DNA of 64,000 nucleotides from assembly GCF_000293785.1 (NCBI RefSeq), contig NZ_AKZI01000091.1, forward strand, positions 1 through 64,000, written 5' to 3'. Source of the stretch: Rhodovulum sp. PH10. GTDB lineage: Bacteria > Pseudomonadota > Alphaproteobacteria > Rhizobiales > Xanthobacteraceae. How positions within the stretch are numbered: the stretch's first letter is position 1; each line of letters opens with the position of its first letter. This document shows, in pieces, positions 48,234 through 57,143 of the stretch. Below the pieces are notes generated by a model. It had not been told where the DNA came from. It did no database searches and saw nothing but the letters and a program-made list of their open reading frames with translations. Made by a program: the position numbers and the translations under genes.

Positions 48234-48422
48234 GGAAAGCGACGGAGAACGATCCGCCCTCGTCCTGAGGAGCGCTCTGCAAGAGCGCGTCTCGAAGGGC
48301 GGGCGGCCCGTTCCGGGCCTCGTGGTTCGAGACGGCTGCTTCGCAGCCTCCTCACCACGAGGTCGAGAGGCCGGGAAAGCAGGCGTCGGAACAGACAAAG
48401 ACACGGCACGGGAGGAACGACG
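48234..48422. repeat. Family-A repeat pair between cbbP and cbbT
   Basis: Two facing units: CCTCGTCCTGAGGAGCGC...GCGTCTCGAAGGGCGGG (48258-48304) and CCTCGTGGTTCGAGACGGCTGC...CCTCACCACGAGG (about 48319-48362). No gene. Confidence 0.7.
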
Positions 48423-50441
48423 ATGACCACGACCGACACGCTGGAACGGCCGCCGGCCGCGACCGGGCTGCAATGGCCGGTGACGGCGGCGCTGCGGGCG
48501 CTGGCGATGGATGCGGTGGAGGCGGCGAAATCGGGCCATCCCGGCGCGCCGATGGGCATGGCGGAGATCGCCGCGGTGGTGTGGCGCGAGGTGATGCGGC
48601 ACGATCCGGCCGACCCCGCCTGGCCCGACCGCGACCGCTTCGTGCTGTCCAACGGGCACGCCTCGATGCTGCTCTACGCGCTTCTGCATCTCACCGGCTA
48701 CGATCTGCCGGTCGAGGAGCTGAAGCGGTTCCGCCAGTTCGGCTCAAAGACGCCCGGCCATCCCGAGCGCGGCATGACGCCGGGCGTGGAGACCACCACC
48801 GGGCCGCTCGGGCAGGGGCTCGGCAACGCGGTCGGCATGGCGCTGGCGGAAAAGACGCTCGCCGCGCAGTTCAACCGGCCGGGCCACACGATCGTCGATC
48901 ACCGCACCTTCGTGTTTCTCGGCGACGGCTGCCTGATGGAAGGCATCAGCCACGAGGCGTGCTCGCTCGCCGGTCGGCTGGGGCTCGGCAAGCTCGTCTG
49001 CTTCTGGGACGACAACGGCATCTCGATCGACGGCAAGGTGAGCGAGTGGTTCGCCGACGACACCGCCGCGCGCTTCCGCGCCTATGGCTGGCACGTGGTG
49101 GAGGGGGTCGACGGGCACGACGTCGCGGCGGTCGCCAAGGCCGCGGCCGAGGCATTGGCGGAGACGGACAAGCCGTCGCTGGTGTGCTGCCGCACGGTGA
49201 TCGGCCGCGGCGCACCGACCAAGCAGGGCCACCAGGACACCCACGGCGCGCCGCTCGGCAAGGACGAGATCGCCGCCACCCGCGAGGCGATGGGCTGGAG
49301 CCATCCGCCCTTCGTGGTGCCGGCCGAGATTTATGCCGAGTGGGACGCCCGGCCGCGCGGCGCGGCACTGTCGGCCGACTGGCGGGCGCGCTTTTCCGCC
49401 TACACGCAAGCGCACCCGGAGCTCGCCGCCGAGTTCACCCGGCGGCTCGCCGGTCACCTGCCGCAAGACTTCGCCACCGCGGCGGAGGCGGCGCTCGCGG
49501 CAGAGACTGCGGCCGGCAGCGTCGCCACCCGCAAGGCGGGCCAGATCGCGCTGACCGAGTTCGCCAAGGCTTTGCCGGAGCTGATCGGCGGGTCGGCCGA
49601 TCTCGCCCACTCGAACCTCACGATCCATCCCGGCAGCAGGCCGGTGACGCGCGACCCGGCCGGCAACCAGATCTTCTTCGGCGTGCGCGAGTTCGGCATG
49701 TCGGCGATCGCCAACGGTCTCGCGCTGCACGGCGGCTTCGTGCCCTATGTCGCGACCTTCCTGGTCTTCTCCGACTATGCCCGCAACGCGGTGCGGATGT
49801 CGGCGCTGATGGGCCTGCGGGTGGTCTATGTCTTCACTCACGACTCGATCTCGGTCGGCGAGGACGGCCCGACCCACCAGCCGATCGAGCACGTGGAGAG
49901 CCTTCGGCTGATCCCGAACCTCGCGGTGTGGCGGCCGGCCGATGCGGCCGAGACCGCGCGGGCGTGGCGGGCGGCGCTCGCCCGGCACGACGGGCCGACG
50001 GCGCTGATCCTCACCCGCCAGGCCTTGCCGCCGCAGCCGGCGGACGGGCTCGACACGCTGCCGGAGACCGGCGCCCGCGTGCTGCGCGAGGCGGCGGACG
50101 CCAAGGCGACGCTGGTCGCGACCGGCTCGGAGGTCCGCCTCGCGATGGACGCCGCCGCGACGCTCGCGGAGGAGGGCACGCCGGTGCGGGTCGTGTCGAT
50201 GCCGTGCGTCGAAGCCTTCGAGGCCCTTCCGGCCGAGGCGTGCGCCGCCCTGGTGCCGTCCGGCAAGCCCGTGGTGGTGGTGGAGGCGGGGGCGACGCGT
50301 GGCTGGCGCGGCCTCGCCGGGCCCACGGGGCGGGTGATCGGCCTCGACCGGTTCGGCGAGTCGGCGCCGGAAAAGGACCTTCTGGCGCATTTCGGCTTCA
50401 CCGCCGATCGTGTCGCCGCCGCGGTGCGCGCCGTGGTGTGA
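48423..50441 (+). CDS. cbbT: Transketolase
   Basis: A 672-residue thiamine-diphosphate enzyme moving two-carbon units in RuBP regeneration. Thiamine-binding GDGCLMEGISHEACSLAGRLGLGKLVCFWDDNGISIDG (GDG-x~26-N motif), the N-terminal AKSGHPGAPMGMAE and FVLSNGHASMLLYALLHLTGYD, and the pyrimidine-domain EFGMSAIANGLALHGGF and THDSISVGEDGPTHQPIEH are present. It sits in the cbb operon, so the cbbT name is preferred over a housekeeping tkt. Confidence 0.97.
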   Translation: MTTTDTLERPPAATGLQWPVTAALRALAMDAVEAAKSGHPGAPMGMAEIAAVVWREVMRHDPADPAWPDRDRFVLSNGHASMLLYALLHLTGYDLPVEELKRFRQFGSKTPGHPERGMTPGVETTTGPLGQGLGNAVGMALAEKTLAAQFNRPGHTIVDHRTFVFLGDGCLMEGISHEACSLAGRLGLGKLVCFWDDNGISIDGKVSEWFADDTAARFRAYGWHVVEGVDGHDVAAVAKAAAEALAETDKPSLVCCRTVIGRGAPTKQGHQDTHGAPLGKDEIAATREAMGWSHPPFVVPAEIYAEWDARPRGAALSADWRARFSAYTQAHPELAAEFTRRLAGHLPQDFATAAEAALAAETAAGSVATRKAGQIALTEFAKALPELIGGSADLAHSNLTIHPGSRPVTRDPAGNQIFFGVREFGMSAIANGLALHGGFVPYVATFLVFSDYARNAVRMSALMGLRVVYVFTHDSISVGEDGPTHQPIEHVESLRLIPNLAVWRPADAAETARAWRAALARHDGPTALILTRQALPPQPADGLDTLPETGARVLREAADAKATLVATGSEVRLAMDAAATLAEEGTPVRVVSMPCVEAFEALPAEACAALVPSGKPVVVVEAGATRGWRGLAGPTGRVIGLDRFGESAPEKDLLAHFGFTADRVAAAVRAVV

Positions 50442-50618
50442 CCGCCGGAAACGCGTTCGGGTGTCCTCGGCGCCGTCGGTCCCGCGACGGCGCCGCCTTT
50501 TCGTGTTCGCCATTGGTCCGACACCGGGCGCAATGCGCCGAAGTTGCGGAACTCTGCACCCGGGCTTCGCCGTTTCCCCTGGCGCCACGCAGCGGCGGCA
50601 CGGGAGAGCGAAAGAGGC

Positions 50619-51611
50619 ATGTCGGACCAGTCCTCGAAAACCGTCGTGTATGCGGCGCTGATCGGCAACCTGCTGATCGCCATCACGAAATTCATCGCGG
50701 CGGCGTGGTCCGGCAGCTCCGCGATGCTGAGCGAGGGCGTCCATTCGGTGGTCGACACCGGCAACGAGGGGCTGCTGCTCTACGGCATGCATCGGGCCAA
50801 GCGCCCGCCCGACGACCATCACCCGCTCGGCCACGGCCGCGAGCTCTATTTCTGGAGCTTCATCGTCGCCTTGCTGATCTTCGCGGTCGGCTCCGGCGTG
50901 TCGCTCTACGAGGGCGTGCTGCACATCCTCGAGCCGTCGCCGATCAGCGATGCTCGGATCAATTACATCGTCTATGGCATCGCCTTCGTGTTCGAGGGCA
51001 CCTCCTGGGCGATCGCGCTGCGCGCGTTCCGCCGCGCCAATCCCGGCCAGGGCTGGCTCGATGCCGCCACCCGCAGCAAGGACCCGCCGGGCTTCATGGT
51101 GCTGTTCGAGGATTCCGCGGCGCTGATCGGCATCGCCATCGCCGCGCTCGGCACGTTCGCGGCGGAGTATTTCGAGGAGCCGATCCTCGACGGCGTCGCC
51201 TCGATCGGCATCGGCCTGCTGCTCGCCGCCACCGCCGCCTTCCTCGCCCGCGAGAGCAAGGGCCTGCTGATCGGCGAGCCCGCCCGCAAGGGGGTCCGCG
51301 ATTCGATCGGTGCGATCGCCCGCGCGCACGAAGGCGTCGACCGGGTGATCGACCTGATCACCGTGCATCTCGCGCCCGACCAGATTCTCGTCGCGCTCGC
51401 GCTCGACTTCACCGACGCCCGCACCGCCGGCGACATCGAGCGGGACGTCGCCGCCCTCGAGGAGGCGATCCGGTCGAAGCATCCCGAGGTGCGGGCGCTG
51501 TTCGTGCGGCCGCAGCGGGCGGACGTGCCGCGGCCGGCGCGGCGGCTCGCGAGCGGCATCGGGCCGCGCGAGGGCACCGCCCGGGAGCGGCCGACGCTTC
51601 AGCCGGAATGA
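50619..51611 (+). CDS. Cation diffusion facilitator (CDF) family efflux protein
   Basis: A 330-residue CDF transporter with about six helices and a cytoplasmic C-terminal domain. Helix 2 contains SAMLSEGVHSVVDTGNEGLLLYG, with the metal-site HxxxD pattern (EGVHSVVDTGNE), and helix 5 FEDSAALIGIAIAALG carries the second DxxxA/D. The loop HHPLGHGRELYFWSF is characteristic of Zn/Fe/Mn-type members. The C-terminal tail is Arg/Pro-rich. It exports divalent metal by proton exchange. It lies between cbbT and the second rpe, an unusual place for a metal exporter. Confidence 0.88.
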   Translation: MSDQSSKTVVYAALIGNLLIAITKFIAAAWSGSSAMLSEGVHSVVDTGNEGLLLYGMHRAKRPPDDHHPLGHGRELYFWSFIVALLIFAVGSGVSLYEGVLHILEPSPISDARINYIVYGIAFVFEGTSWAIALRAFRRANPGQGWLDAATRSKDPPGFMVLFEDSAALIGIAIAALGTFAAEYFEEPILDGVASIGIGLLLAATAAFLARESKGLLIGEPARKGVRDSIGAIARAHEGVDRVIDLITVHLAPDQILVALALDFTDARTAGDIERDVAALEEAIRSKHPEVRALFVRPQRADVPRPARRLASGIGPREGTARERPTLQPE

Positions 51612-51614
51612 AGC

Positions 51615-51660
51615 CTGCTTTCACAATATTCAAATTTACTGATGTGATGCGATCGCCCAA
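51615..51660 (+). promoter_or_regulatory. CbbR-like box in front of the second rpe
   Basis: ATTCAAATTTACTGA at 51628-51642 differs by one base from ATTCGAATTTACTGA in the cbbR-cbbL intergenic region. Like that site it lies in an A/T-rich island about 50 bases from a Calvin-cycle gene start. This suggests rpe is a separate CbbR-controlled unit. Confidence 0.55.
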
Positions 51661-51693
51661 GCTTCTCCGAGGAATCTTTCCGGGGAGCATGCC

Positions 51694-52383
51694 ATGAAGC
51701 CGGTGATCGCGCCGTCCATCCTGTCCGCCGACTTCTCCCGCCTCGGCGCGGAGATCGCCGCCGTCGAGGCGGCCGGCGCCGACTGGATCCATTTCGACGT
51801 GATGGACAATCATTTCGTGCCGAACCTCACCTTCGGACCGATGGTGCTGAAGGCCGTGCGGCCGCACACCGAGCTGCCGATCGACGTGCATCTGATGGTG
51901 CAGCCGGTCGATGCGCTGATCGAAGGCTTTGCCGCCGCCGGCGCCGACCTGATCTCGGTGCATGTCGAGGCCTGCCCGCATCTCGACCGCAGCCTCCAGC
52001 TGATCCGCGCCAAGGGCAAGCAGGTCGGCGTGGTGCTCAACCCGGCGACGCCGGCGAGCAGCCTCGAATGCGTGCTGCACCAGGTCGATCTCGTGCTCTT
52101 GATGACCGTGAACCCCGGCTTTCCCGGCCAAGCCTTCATCCGCTCGGTGGTGGAGAAGGTCGGCGTCGTGCGCGACATGATCGCCGGCAGCGGCCGGCCG
52201 ATCCGCCTCCAGGTCGACGGCGGCATCACGCCCGAGACGATCCGCGAGGTGGCGGCGGAAGGCGCCGACACCTTCGTCGCCGGCAGCGCGATCTTTGGCG
52301 CTCCGGACTACCGTGACGCGATCGGCGCGCTGCGGCGCGGCGCCGAGGCGATGGCGGCCGGCACGATGCGCGTCGCCGTGTGA
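51694..52383 (+). CDS. cbbE: Ribulose-phosphate 3-epimerase (Calvin cycle copy)
   Basis: A 229-residue epimerase: [67 protein letters not shown] and QVDGGITPET. The active-site metal ligands (HFDVMD, DGG) are intact. It is the second rpe in the window; this one is at the end of the cbb cluster and behind a CbbR-like box, so it is assigned to RuBP regeneration. GGGGAG precedes ATG 51694. Confidence 0.95.
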   Translation: MKPVIAPSILSADFSRLGAEIAAVEAAGADWIHFDVMDNHFVPNLTFGPMVLKAVRPHTELPIDVHLMVQPVDALIEGFAAAGADLISVHVEACPHLDRSLQLIRAKGKQVGVVLNPATPASSLECVLHQVDLVLLMTVNPGFPGQAFIRSVVEKVGVVRDMIAGSGRPIRLQVDGGITPETIREVAAEGADTFVAGSAIFGAPDYRDAIGALRRGAEAMAAGTMRVAV

Positions 52384-52405
52384 GACGAACGGCAAGAGAC
52401 TGTGA

Positions 52406-52449
52406 CCTCATCCCGAGGGGCCGCGAAGCGGCCGTCTCGAAGGATGAGG
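52406..52449. repeat. Palindromic intergenic repeat, family A (single unit)
   Basis: CCTCATCCCGAGGGGCCGC to GGCCGTCTCGAAGGATGAGG, a single copy of the family seen at 18667 and 30611, just after the second rpe. Confidence 0.75.
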
Positions 52450-52549
52450 CCCGCACAGTGGCCTCGTCCTTCGTGGCGCTGCGAGTTCCGCTTGCGGCGG
52501 GGTGCGGGGCGCGCTAGCTCGGGGCGTCACCACCGCAGCGGGCTTTGCG

Positions 52550-53278
52550 ATGAGCACCGAGGCCGTCTTCGATTGCGCGGTCGGGCTGCCGATCGGCCCG
52601 AAAGTCGACGCCACGCCGGCGCGGCGGCCGGGTGGCGTCGCGCTCGCCGGACGCGTCGTCGCGCTGGCGCCGTTCGACATCGACCATCATGCCGCCGAGC
52701 TGTTTGCCGCCACCCACGGGCCCGAGCGTGAAAGGCTGTGGTTCTATCTCGGTGACGGCCCGTTCTCCGACCGCGCGGCGTTCGACGCCTATCTCGCCCG
52801 CTGGATCGAGCACGAGGAGCGGGTGTTTTACGCGATCCTCGATCGCGCGAGCGGGCGGGTTGTCGGGCATATCGCCTATATGCACATCGTCCCGGCGGAC
52901 CACAGGGTCGAGATCGGCAACGTGCTGTTCTCGCCGTCGCTCGCCCGCACGACGGGGGCGACCGAGGCGGTGGTGCTGATGCTGCGCCATGCCTTCGACG
53001 ATCTCGGCTACGACCGCGTCGAATGGAAGTGCAACACGCTGAACGCGCCCTCGCTGAAGGCCGCGCTGCGGCTCGGCTTCGTCTACGAGGGCGTGTTTCG
53101 CCGGCACATGATCCAGAAGGGCCGCAGCCGCGACACCGCCTGGCTGGCGATGGTGGTCGACGATTGGCCGGCGCGCAAGGCGGCGTTCGACGCCTGGCTG
53201 TCGCCCGCGAATTTTTACGAGGACGGCACGCAGCGCCAGAACCTCGCGCAGTTCATCGCCACGGCGGGCGCACCGTGA
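52550..53278 (+). CDS. GNAT family N-acetyltransferase (RimJ/RimL-like)
   Basis: A 242-residue acetyltransferase of the type 3 GNAT (RimL-like) group. The acetyl-CoA fold is seen in VFYAILDRASGRVVGHIAYMHIVPADHRVEIGNVLFSPSLARTTGATEAVVLMLRHAFDDLGYDRVEWKCNTLNAPSLKAALRLGF, and the C-terminus matches the YJDJ-like DTAWLAMVVDDWPARKAAFDAWL. ATG 52550 (MSTEAVFDCAV) is chosen because the frame upstream crosses the repeat region. The acceptor is unknown. Confidence 0.88.
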   Translation: MSTEAVFDCAVGLPIGPKVDATPARRPGGVALAGRVVALAPFDIDHHAAELFAATHGPERERLWFYLGDGPFSDRAAFDAYLARWIEHEERVFYAILDRASGRVVGHIAYMHIVPADHRVEIGNVLFSPSLARTTGATEAVVLMLRHAFDDLGYDRVEWKCNTLNAPSLKAALRLGFVYEGVFRRHMIQKGRSRDTAWLAMVVDDWPARKAAFDAWLSPANFYEDGTQRQNLAQFIATAGAP

Positions 53279-53285
53279 GCTTGCG

Positions 53286-53867
53286 TCAGTCGACCAGCGC
53301 GATGCCGAACTCCGCCGCCGACTGAACGAACGCGCGCAGAAACGCCGGCTCGAACGAGCGGCCGACGGCGAACACGAAGCCGTCGTCCTCGCGCCAGAGC
53401 GTGACGCCGACATGCGCCGTCACGGTGGTGGCGGCGGTGCCGACCGAAAACTCGTTCGGGTCGAGATCGAGCGCGACGAGCTTTGCCAGCACATCGGGCA
53501 GATGCGGTCCGGATGCCGAGAGCTGCACGGTGCCGCCCGACTGGTCGAAGGCCGACGCCTCGGGCGAAAACGCCGCGTCGAGCTTTTCCACCAGCGCATC
53601 GGGATCGCCATCGGACGAGATTTGCCAGCGGCCCGGCCCGATGCCGACCACGCAAAGATCGCCGGCGACCACGCGCTGCGGCCCTTCGGGCAGCGTTGCA
53701 CCGAGCGATTTTGCGCGCTCCGCCGACAGGCCGGCGCGGCCGGCAACCAGCACGGCCACCGCCTTGTCGAGGCGCTTCAGCGTCACGCCGGGCGTCTGCG
53801 TGGACGCGCCGTAGCGGCCGGGCGGCAGAGATTTTGCGGGATGGATGGAGGCGAGAAGGTCAGCCAC
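53286..53867 (-). CDS. soxG: Sarcosine oxidase gamma subunit-like protein (MgdD/SoxG)
   Basis: A 193-residue gamma subunit of heterotetrameric sarcosine oxidase type: LVAGRAGLSAERAKSLG and later DQSGGTVQLSASGPHLPDVLAKLVALDLDPNEF, WREDDGFVFAVGRSFEPAFLRAFVQSAAEFGI. It overlaps the alpha-subunit gene by eight bases and is the last gene of the operon. Given the N-methylglutamate-synthase-like genes upstream, its better name may be MgdD (N-methylglutamate dehydrogenase subunit D). Confidence 0.88.
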   Translation of the reverse strand: MADLLASIHPAKSLPPGRYGASTQTPGVTLKRLDKAVAVLVAGRAGLSAERAKSLGATLPEGPQRVVAGDLCVVGIGPGRWQISSDGDPDALVEKLDAAFSPEASAFDQSGGTVQLSASGPHLPDVLAKLVALDLDPNEFSVGTAATTVTAHVGVTLWREDDGFVFAVGRSFEPAFLRAFVQSAAEFGIALVD

Positions 53868-56820
53868 GGAGGCGCACTCCTTCCGGATCGATGAAGCAGG
53901 GGGCGCAGATCTCGACCTCGATGTCGGTGCCGCGCAGCCCGTCCCAGGCGCGGAAGACTTCGCCCACCATCGCGCTGCCGCCGACCAGGAAACCGAGGCC
54001 GATCGAATGCCCGAGCGTCGGCGACCAAGTGGCGGAGGATAGCCAGCCCTGATCGTTGCCGGTGGTCGGCTTGGCGCCGGGTTTCAAAAAATGCGCGCCG
54101 GCGCGCAGCATCTGCGTGCGGTCGACCGGTTTTATGCCGACCAGCGACGGCCGCCGCGGATCACGAAACGCCTCGCGGCCGGCCAGCACGCGGCCGATAT
54201 AGTCTTTCTTGGTCGAGGCCATGCGGGCAAAACCGAGATCGGCGGCCGAGGTCTGGCCGTTCAGCTCCGGCCCCGAGACGTGGCCCTTCTCGATGCGCAT
54301 CACCGCCAGCGCCTCGAGCCCGTAGGGCACGATGTCCTGGGCCGCCCCGGCCTTTGCGATGGCGCGGGCCAGCGCCTCGCCGTGCCGCGCGGGAACCGCG
54401 ACCTCGTAGCCGAGCTCGCCCGAGAACGACACGCGGAAGACGCGCGCCTTCACGCCGCCCATCACGGTGGTCTCGGCGGCGCCCATGTAAGGCAAGGCCT
54501 CGGCCGACACGGCGGCGGCATCGTCCACCACGCCCTGCAGCACGTCGCGGGCGCGCGGACCGGCGATCGCGATCTGCGCCCACTGCTCGGTGGTGGAGGC
54601 CATGCGGACATCCAGCTCCGGCCACAGCACCTGATGACAGAAGACGAGGTGCTGATAGACGCGCCCCGCATTCGCGGTGGTGGTGGTCATCGCCCAGCGA
54701 TCTTCGGAAAGGCGCGTGGTGGTGCCGTCGTCCATCACGATGCCGTCCTCGCGCAGCATCACGCCGTAGCGCACTTTTCCGGGCTTCAGCGTCGAGAAGG
54801 TGTTGATGTAGACGCGGTCGAGGAAGGCGCCGACGTCCGGCCCGGACAGCTCGATCTTGCCGAAGGTCGAGACGTCGATCCAGCCGACCCGCTCGCGCAC
54901 CGCCAAAACCTCGCGGTTCACGCTGTCGCGCAGCGTCGGCTCGCCGCGGTGCGGGAAGTAGGCCGCGCGCAGCCACGGGCCGGCCTCGACGAATTGTCCG
55001 CCCAATTCCTCCGCAAAGGCGTGGCTCGGCGTCGGCCGGGTCGGCCGGAAATCGGGTCCGCGATGGTGGCCGGCAAACGCTGCGAGCGCCACCGGCGTCC
55101 AGGGCGGACGAAACATCGTGGTGCCGGTCTGCGGAATGGTGCGGCCCGACACCTCCGCCAGAATGGCGAGGCCCGCCACGTTGCCGAGCTTGCCCTGGTC
55201 GGTCGCCATGCCGAGCGTAGTGTAACGCTTGAGATGCTCGACGGAGGAAAACCCTTCCTTGTGGGCGAGGGCGACGTCCTTGGCCTTCACGTCGTTCTGA
55301 AAGTCGACGAAGGCGAGCCCCTTCGATTCGTGCACCCACCAGAACGGTTTTTGGCCGGTCGCCTCGCTTTCCGCGCGGGGCGGGGTCGGGTCGGCGGCGG
55401 AGAAGCCGAGATCGCGCGCCGCGGCCGCGCCTTTGCGCCCGCCGTCGGCGAGGCAATCGGCGAGCGAGAAGGTGCCGGTGGCGGCGCCCGCGACCGTCAT
55501 GCCCGGCGGGCATTTGCCGGGCACGAAGGCGGCGATCGTCTCGTCCCAGGAGGGCTTGCCGCCGTGATGGCAGGTGAGATGCACGTTGGGCGAGAAGCCG
55601 CCCGACATCATCAGCCCGTCGACGTAAAGCGTCTCGCGGCCATGGCCGGTTTCGACCGACACGATGCCGAGCGTTTTTCCGCGGGTCGAAACCACCTTGC
55701 CGCCGAGAATGGTGCGAATGCCGCGCTTCTGCGCGCCGCCGGTGATCTCGGGAGACACGTCGGTGCGGACATCGACGATCGCCTTCACGCTCGCGCCGGC
55801 ATCGTGCGCATCGAACGCCGCGCGCCACGCCGCGTCGTTGTTGGAAAACACCGCCGAGGTTTTGGCCGGCGCCACGCCGAAGCGATTGACATAAGTCTGC
55901 GCCGCGGCGGCGTGCATCACGCCGGGACGGTCGTTGCCGCCAAAAACGATCGGGCGATCCATCGCGCCGGCGGCGAGCACCACGCGCTTCGGAATGATCT
56001 TCCACAACCGCTGGCGCGGCTGGAACGGTGCGGGCACCGCGACGTGATCGGCGACGCGCTCGAGCGCGCCGTACTCGTCGTCATAGGCGCCGAACACCGC
56101 GGTGCGGACCATCAGCCGTACGTTCGTGAAACTTTTCAGCTCGGCGATCGCGCGGGTGACATAGGCGCCGGGCGTGTCGTCCTCGATCGTCGTCTTCTCC
56201 GACAGCAGACGCCCGCCGAACGCAAAATCTTCTTCTGCAAGGATCACACGCGCGCCTGCACGGCCGGCGGCGAGCGCCGCCTCGAGCCCGGCCGGGCCGG
56301 AGCCGATCACCAAGAGATCGCAGAAGGCGTGCGCCTTCTCGTAATGATCGGGGTCGGGGCCGTCCGCTGCGCGGCCGAGGCCGGCGGCACGGCGGATCGC
56401 CGGCTCGTAGAGCTTTTCCCACGCGGCCTTCGGCCACATGAAGGTCTTGTAGTAGAAGGCGGCGCCGAAGAACGGCGACAACAGGCCGTTCACCGCCATA
56501 GCGTCGAAGGCCAGCGAAGGCCAACGGTTCTGGCTCGCCGCCTCGAGGCCGTCGAACAGCTCTGCCGTGGTCGCCCGCGTGTTGGGCTCGCGGCGTGCGC
56601 CGCTGCGCAGCTCCACCAGAGCATTCGGCTCCTCGGAGCCAGCGGTGAGAATGCCGCGCGGCCGGTGATACTTGAACGAGCGTCCGACCAGTTTCACGTC
56701 GTTGGCGAGCAGCGCCGAGGCCAGCGTATCGCCAAAGTATCCCTGGTAGGCAATGTCGTCGAAGGTGAAGGCGAGCGGGCGCGAGCGGTCGATCTGCCCG
56801 CCTTTTGCGAGGCGGCTCAC
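53860..56820 (-). CDS. soxA: Sarcosine oxidase alpha subunit-like protein (MgdC/SoxA)
   Basis: A 986-residue alpha subunit. The N-terminal ferredoxin-like segment (YQGYFGDTLASALLANDVKLVGRSFKYHRPRGILTAG) is followed by an NAD-binding Rossmann domain (LVIGSGPAGLEAALAAG, residues 171-187), and the C-terminal half is a folate-binding aminomethyltransferase domain (from about residue 600; GLEALAVMRIEKGHVSGPELNG). The start is a GTG at 56820, which overlaps the soxD stop (GTGA) and has AAGGAGG upstream; no better ATG exists. It should demethylate an N-methyl amino acid and pass the C1 unit to tetrahydrofolate. Confidence 0.93.
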   Translation of the reverse strand: MSRLAKGGQIDRSRPLAFTFDDIAYQGYFGDTLASALLANDVKLVGRSFKYHRPRGILTAGSEEPNALVELRSGARREPNTRATTAELFDGLEAASQNRWPSLAFDAMAVNGLLSPFFGAAFYYKTFMWPKAAWEKLYEPAIRRAAGLGRAADGPDPDHYEKAHAFCDLLVIGSGPAGLEAALAAGRAGARVILAEEDFAFGGRLLSEKTTIEDDTPGAYVTRAIAELKSFTNVRLMVRTAVFGAYDDEYGALERVADHVAVPAPFQPRQRLWKIIPKRVVLAAGAMDRPIVFGGNDRPGVMHAAAAQTYVNRFGVAPAKTSAVFSNNDAAWRAAFDAHDAGASVKAIVDVRTDVSPEITGGAQKRGIRTILGGKVVSTRGKTLGIVSVETGHGRETLYVDGLMMSGGFSPNVHLTCHHGGKPSWDETIAAFVPGKCPPGMTVAGAATGTFSLADCLADGGRKGAAAARDLGFSAADPTPPRAESEATGQKPFWWVHESKGLAFVDFQNDVKAKDVALAHKEGFSSVEHLKRYTTLGMATDQGKLGNVAGLAILAEVSGRTIPQTGTTMFRPPWTPVALAAFAGHHRGPDFRPTRPTPSHAFAEELGGQFVEAGPWLRAAYFPHRGEPTLRDSVNREVLAVRERVGWIDVSTFGKIELSGPDVGAFLDRVYINTFSTLKPGKVRYGVMLREDGIVMDDGTTTRLSEDRWAMTTTTANAGRVYQHLVFCHQVLWPELDVRMASTTEQWAQIAIAGPRARDVLQGVVDDAAAVSAEALPYMGAAETTVMGGVKARVFRVSFSGELGYEVAVPARHGEALARAIAKAGAAQDIVPYGLEALAVMRIEKGHVSGPELNGQTSAADLGFARMASTKKDYIGRVLAGREAFRDPRRPSLVGIKPVDRTQMLRAGAHFLKPGAKPTTGNDQGWLSSATWSPTLGHSIGLGFLVGGSAMVGEVFRAWDGLRGTDIEVEICAPCFIDPEGVRLRG

Positions 56821-57143
56821 GACACGGCCTCCTTCTCGCTGGCGTCGGAGACGCTGGCGTCGGGGACGCTGGCGTCGGGGATGCTCGCGCCGGCGAAACG
56901 CGCGCCGGTTATCTCGTGCGTCAGCGTGTTTCGTGAAACCTCCACCCAGCGGCGGCAGCCATTGGTGTGATACCACAGCTCGCGATGGCTGCCCGCAGGG
57001 TTGCCTCTCGGATAGACATAGTCGTGAAAGGCGAGGATCGCGTCGGGGGCCGACGGGTTCTTCGGGCGGGTGCCGGTCGCGTCGCCGAGATAGCTGAACT
57101 CGTGCGCGTCGCGCGGGCCGCAATAAGGACAGGGAATACGCAT
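56817..57143 (-). CDS. soxD: Sarcosine oxidase delta subunit-like protein (MgdB/SoxD)
   Basis: A 108-residue zinc-binding delta subunit: MRIPCPYCGPRDAHEFSYLGDA, then ELWYHTNGCRRWVEVSRNTLTHEI. The zinc ligands include the CPYCG pair, the histidine of HEF and the later cysteine. The C-terminal tail (IPDASVPDASVSDAS) is encoded by a 15-bp tandem repeat at 56839-56883 and is not part of the conserved family. Start and stop overlap both neighbours. Confidence 0.9.
   Translation of the reverse strand: MRIPCPYCGPRDAHEFSYLGDATGTRPKNPSAPDAILAFHDYVYPRGNPAGSHRELWYHTNGCRRWVEVSRNTLTHEITGARFAGASIPDASVPDASVSDASEKEAVS
56839..56883. repeat. 15-bp tandem repeat inside soxD
   Basis: CTGGCGTCGGAGACG, CTGGCGTCGGGGACG and CTGGCGTCGGGGATG follow one another directly. 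On the coding strand they give the (I/V)PDAS repeat in the C-terminal tail of the delta subunit. Confidence 0.8.

Noticed and set aside
53860-57123. Extended sarcosine oxidase alpha ORF from 57123
   Set aside because: The part before GTG 56820 is an out-of-frame read of soxD; the GTG with AAGGAGG and the GTGA overlap fits the operon.
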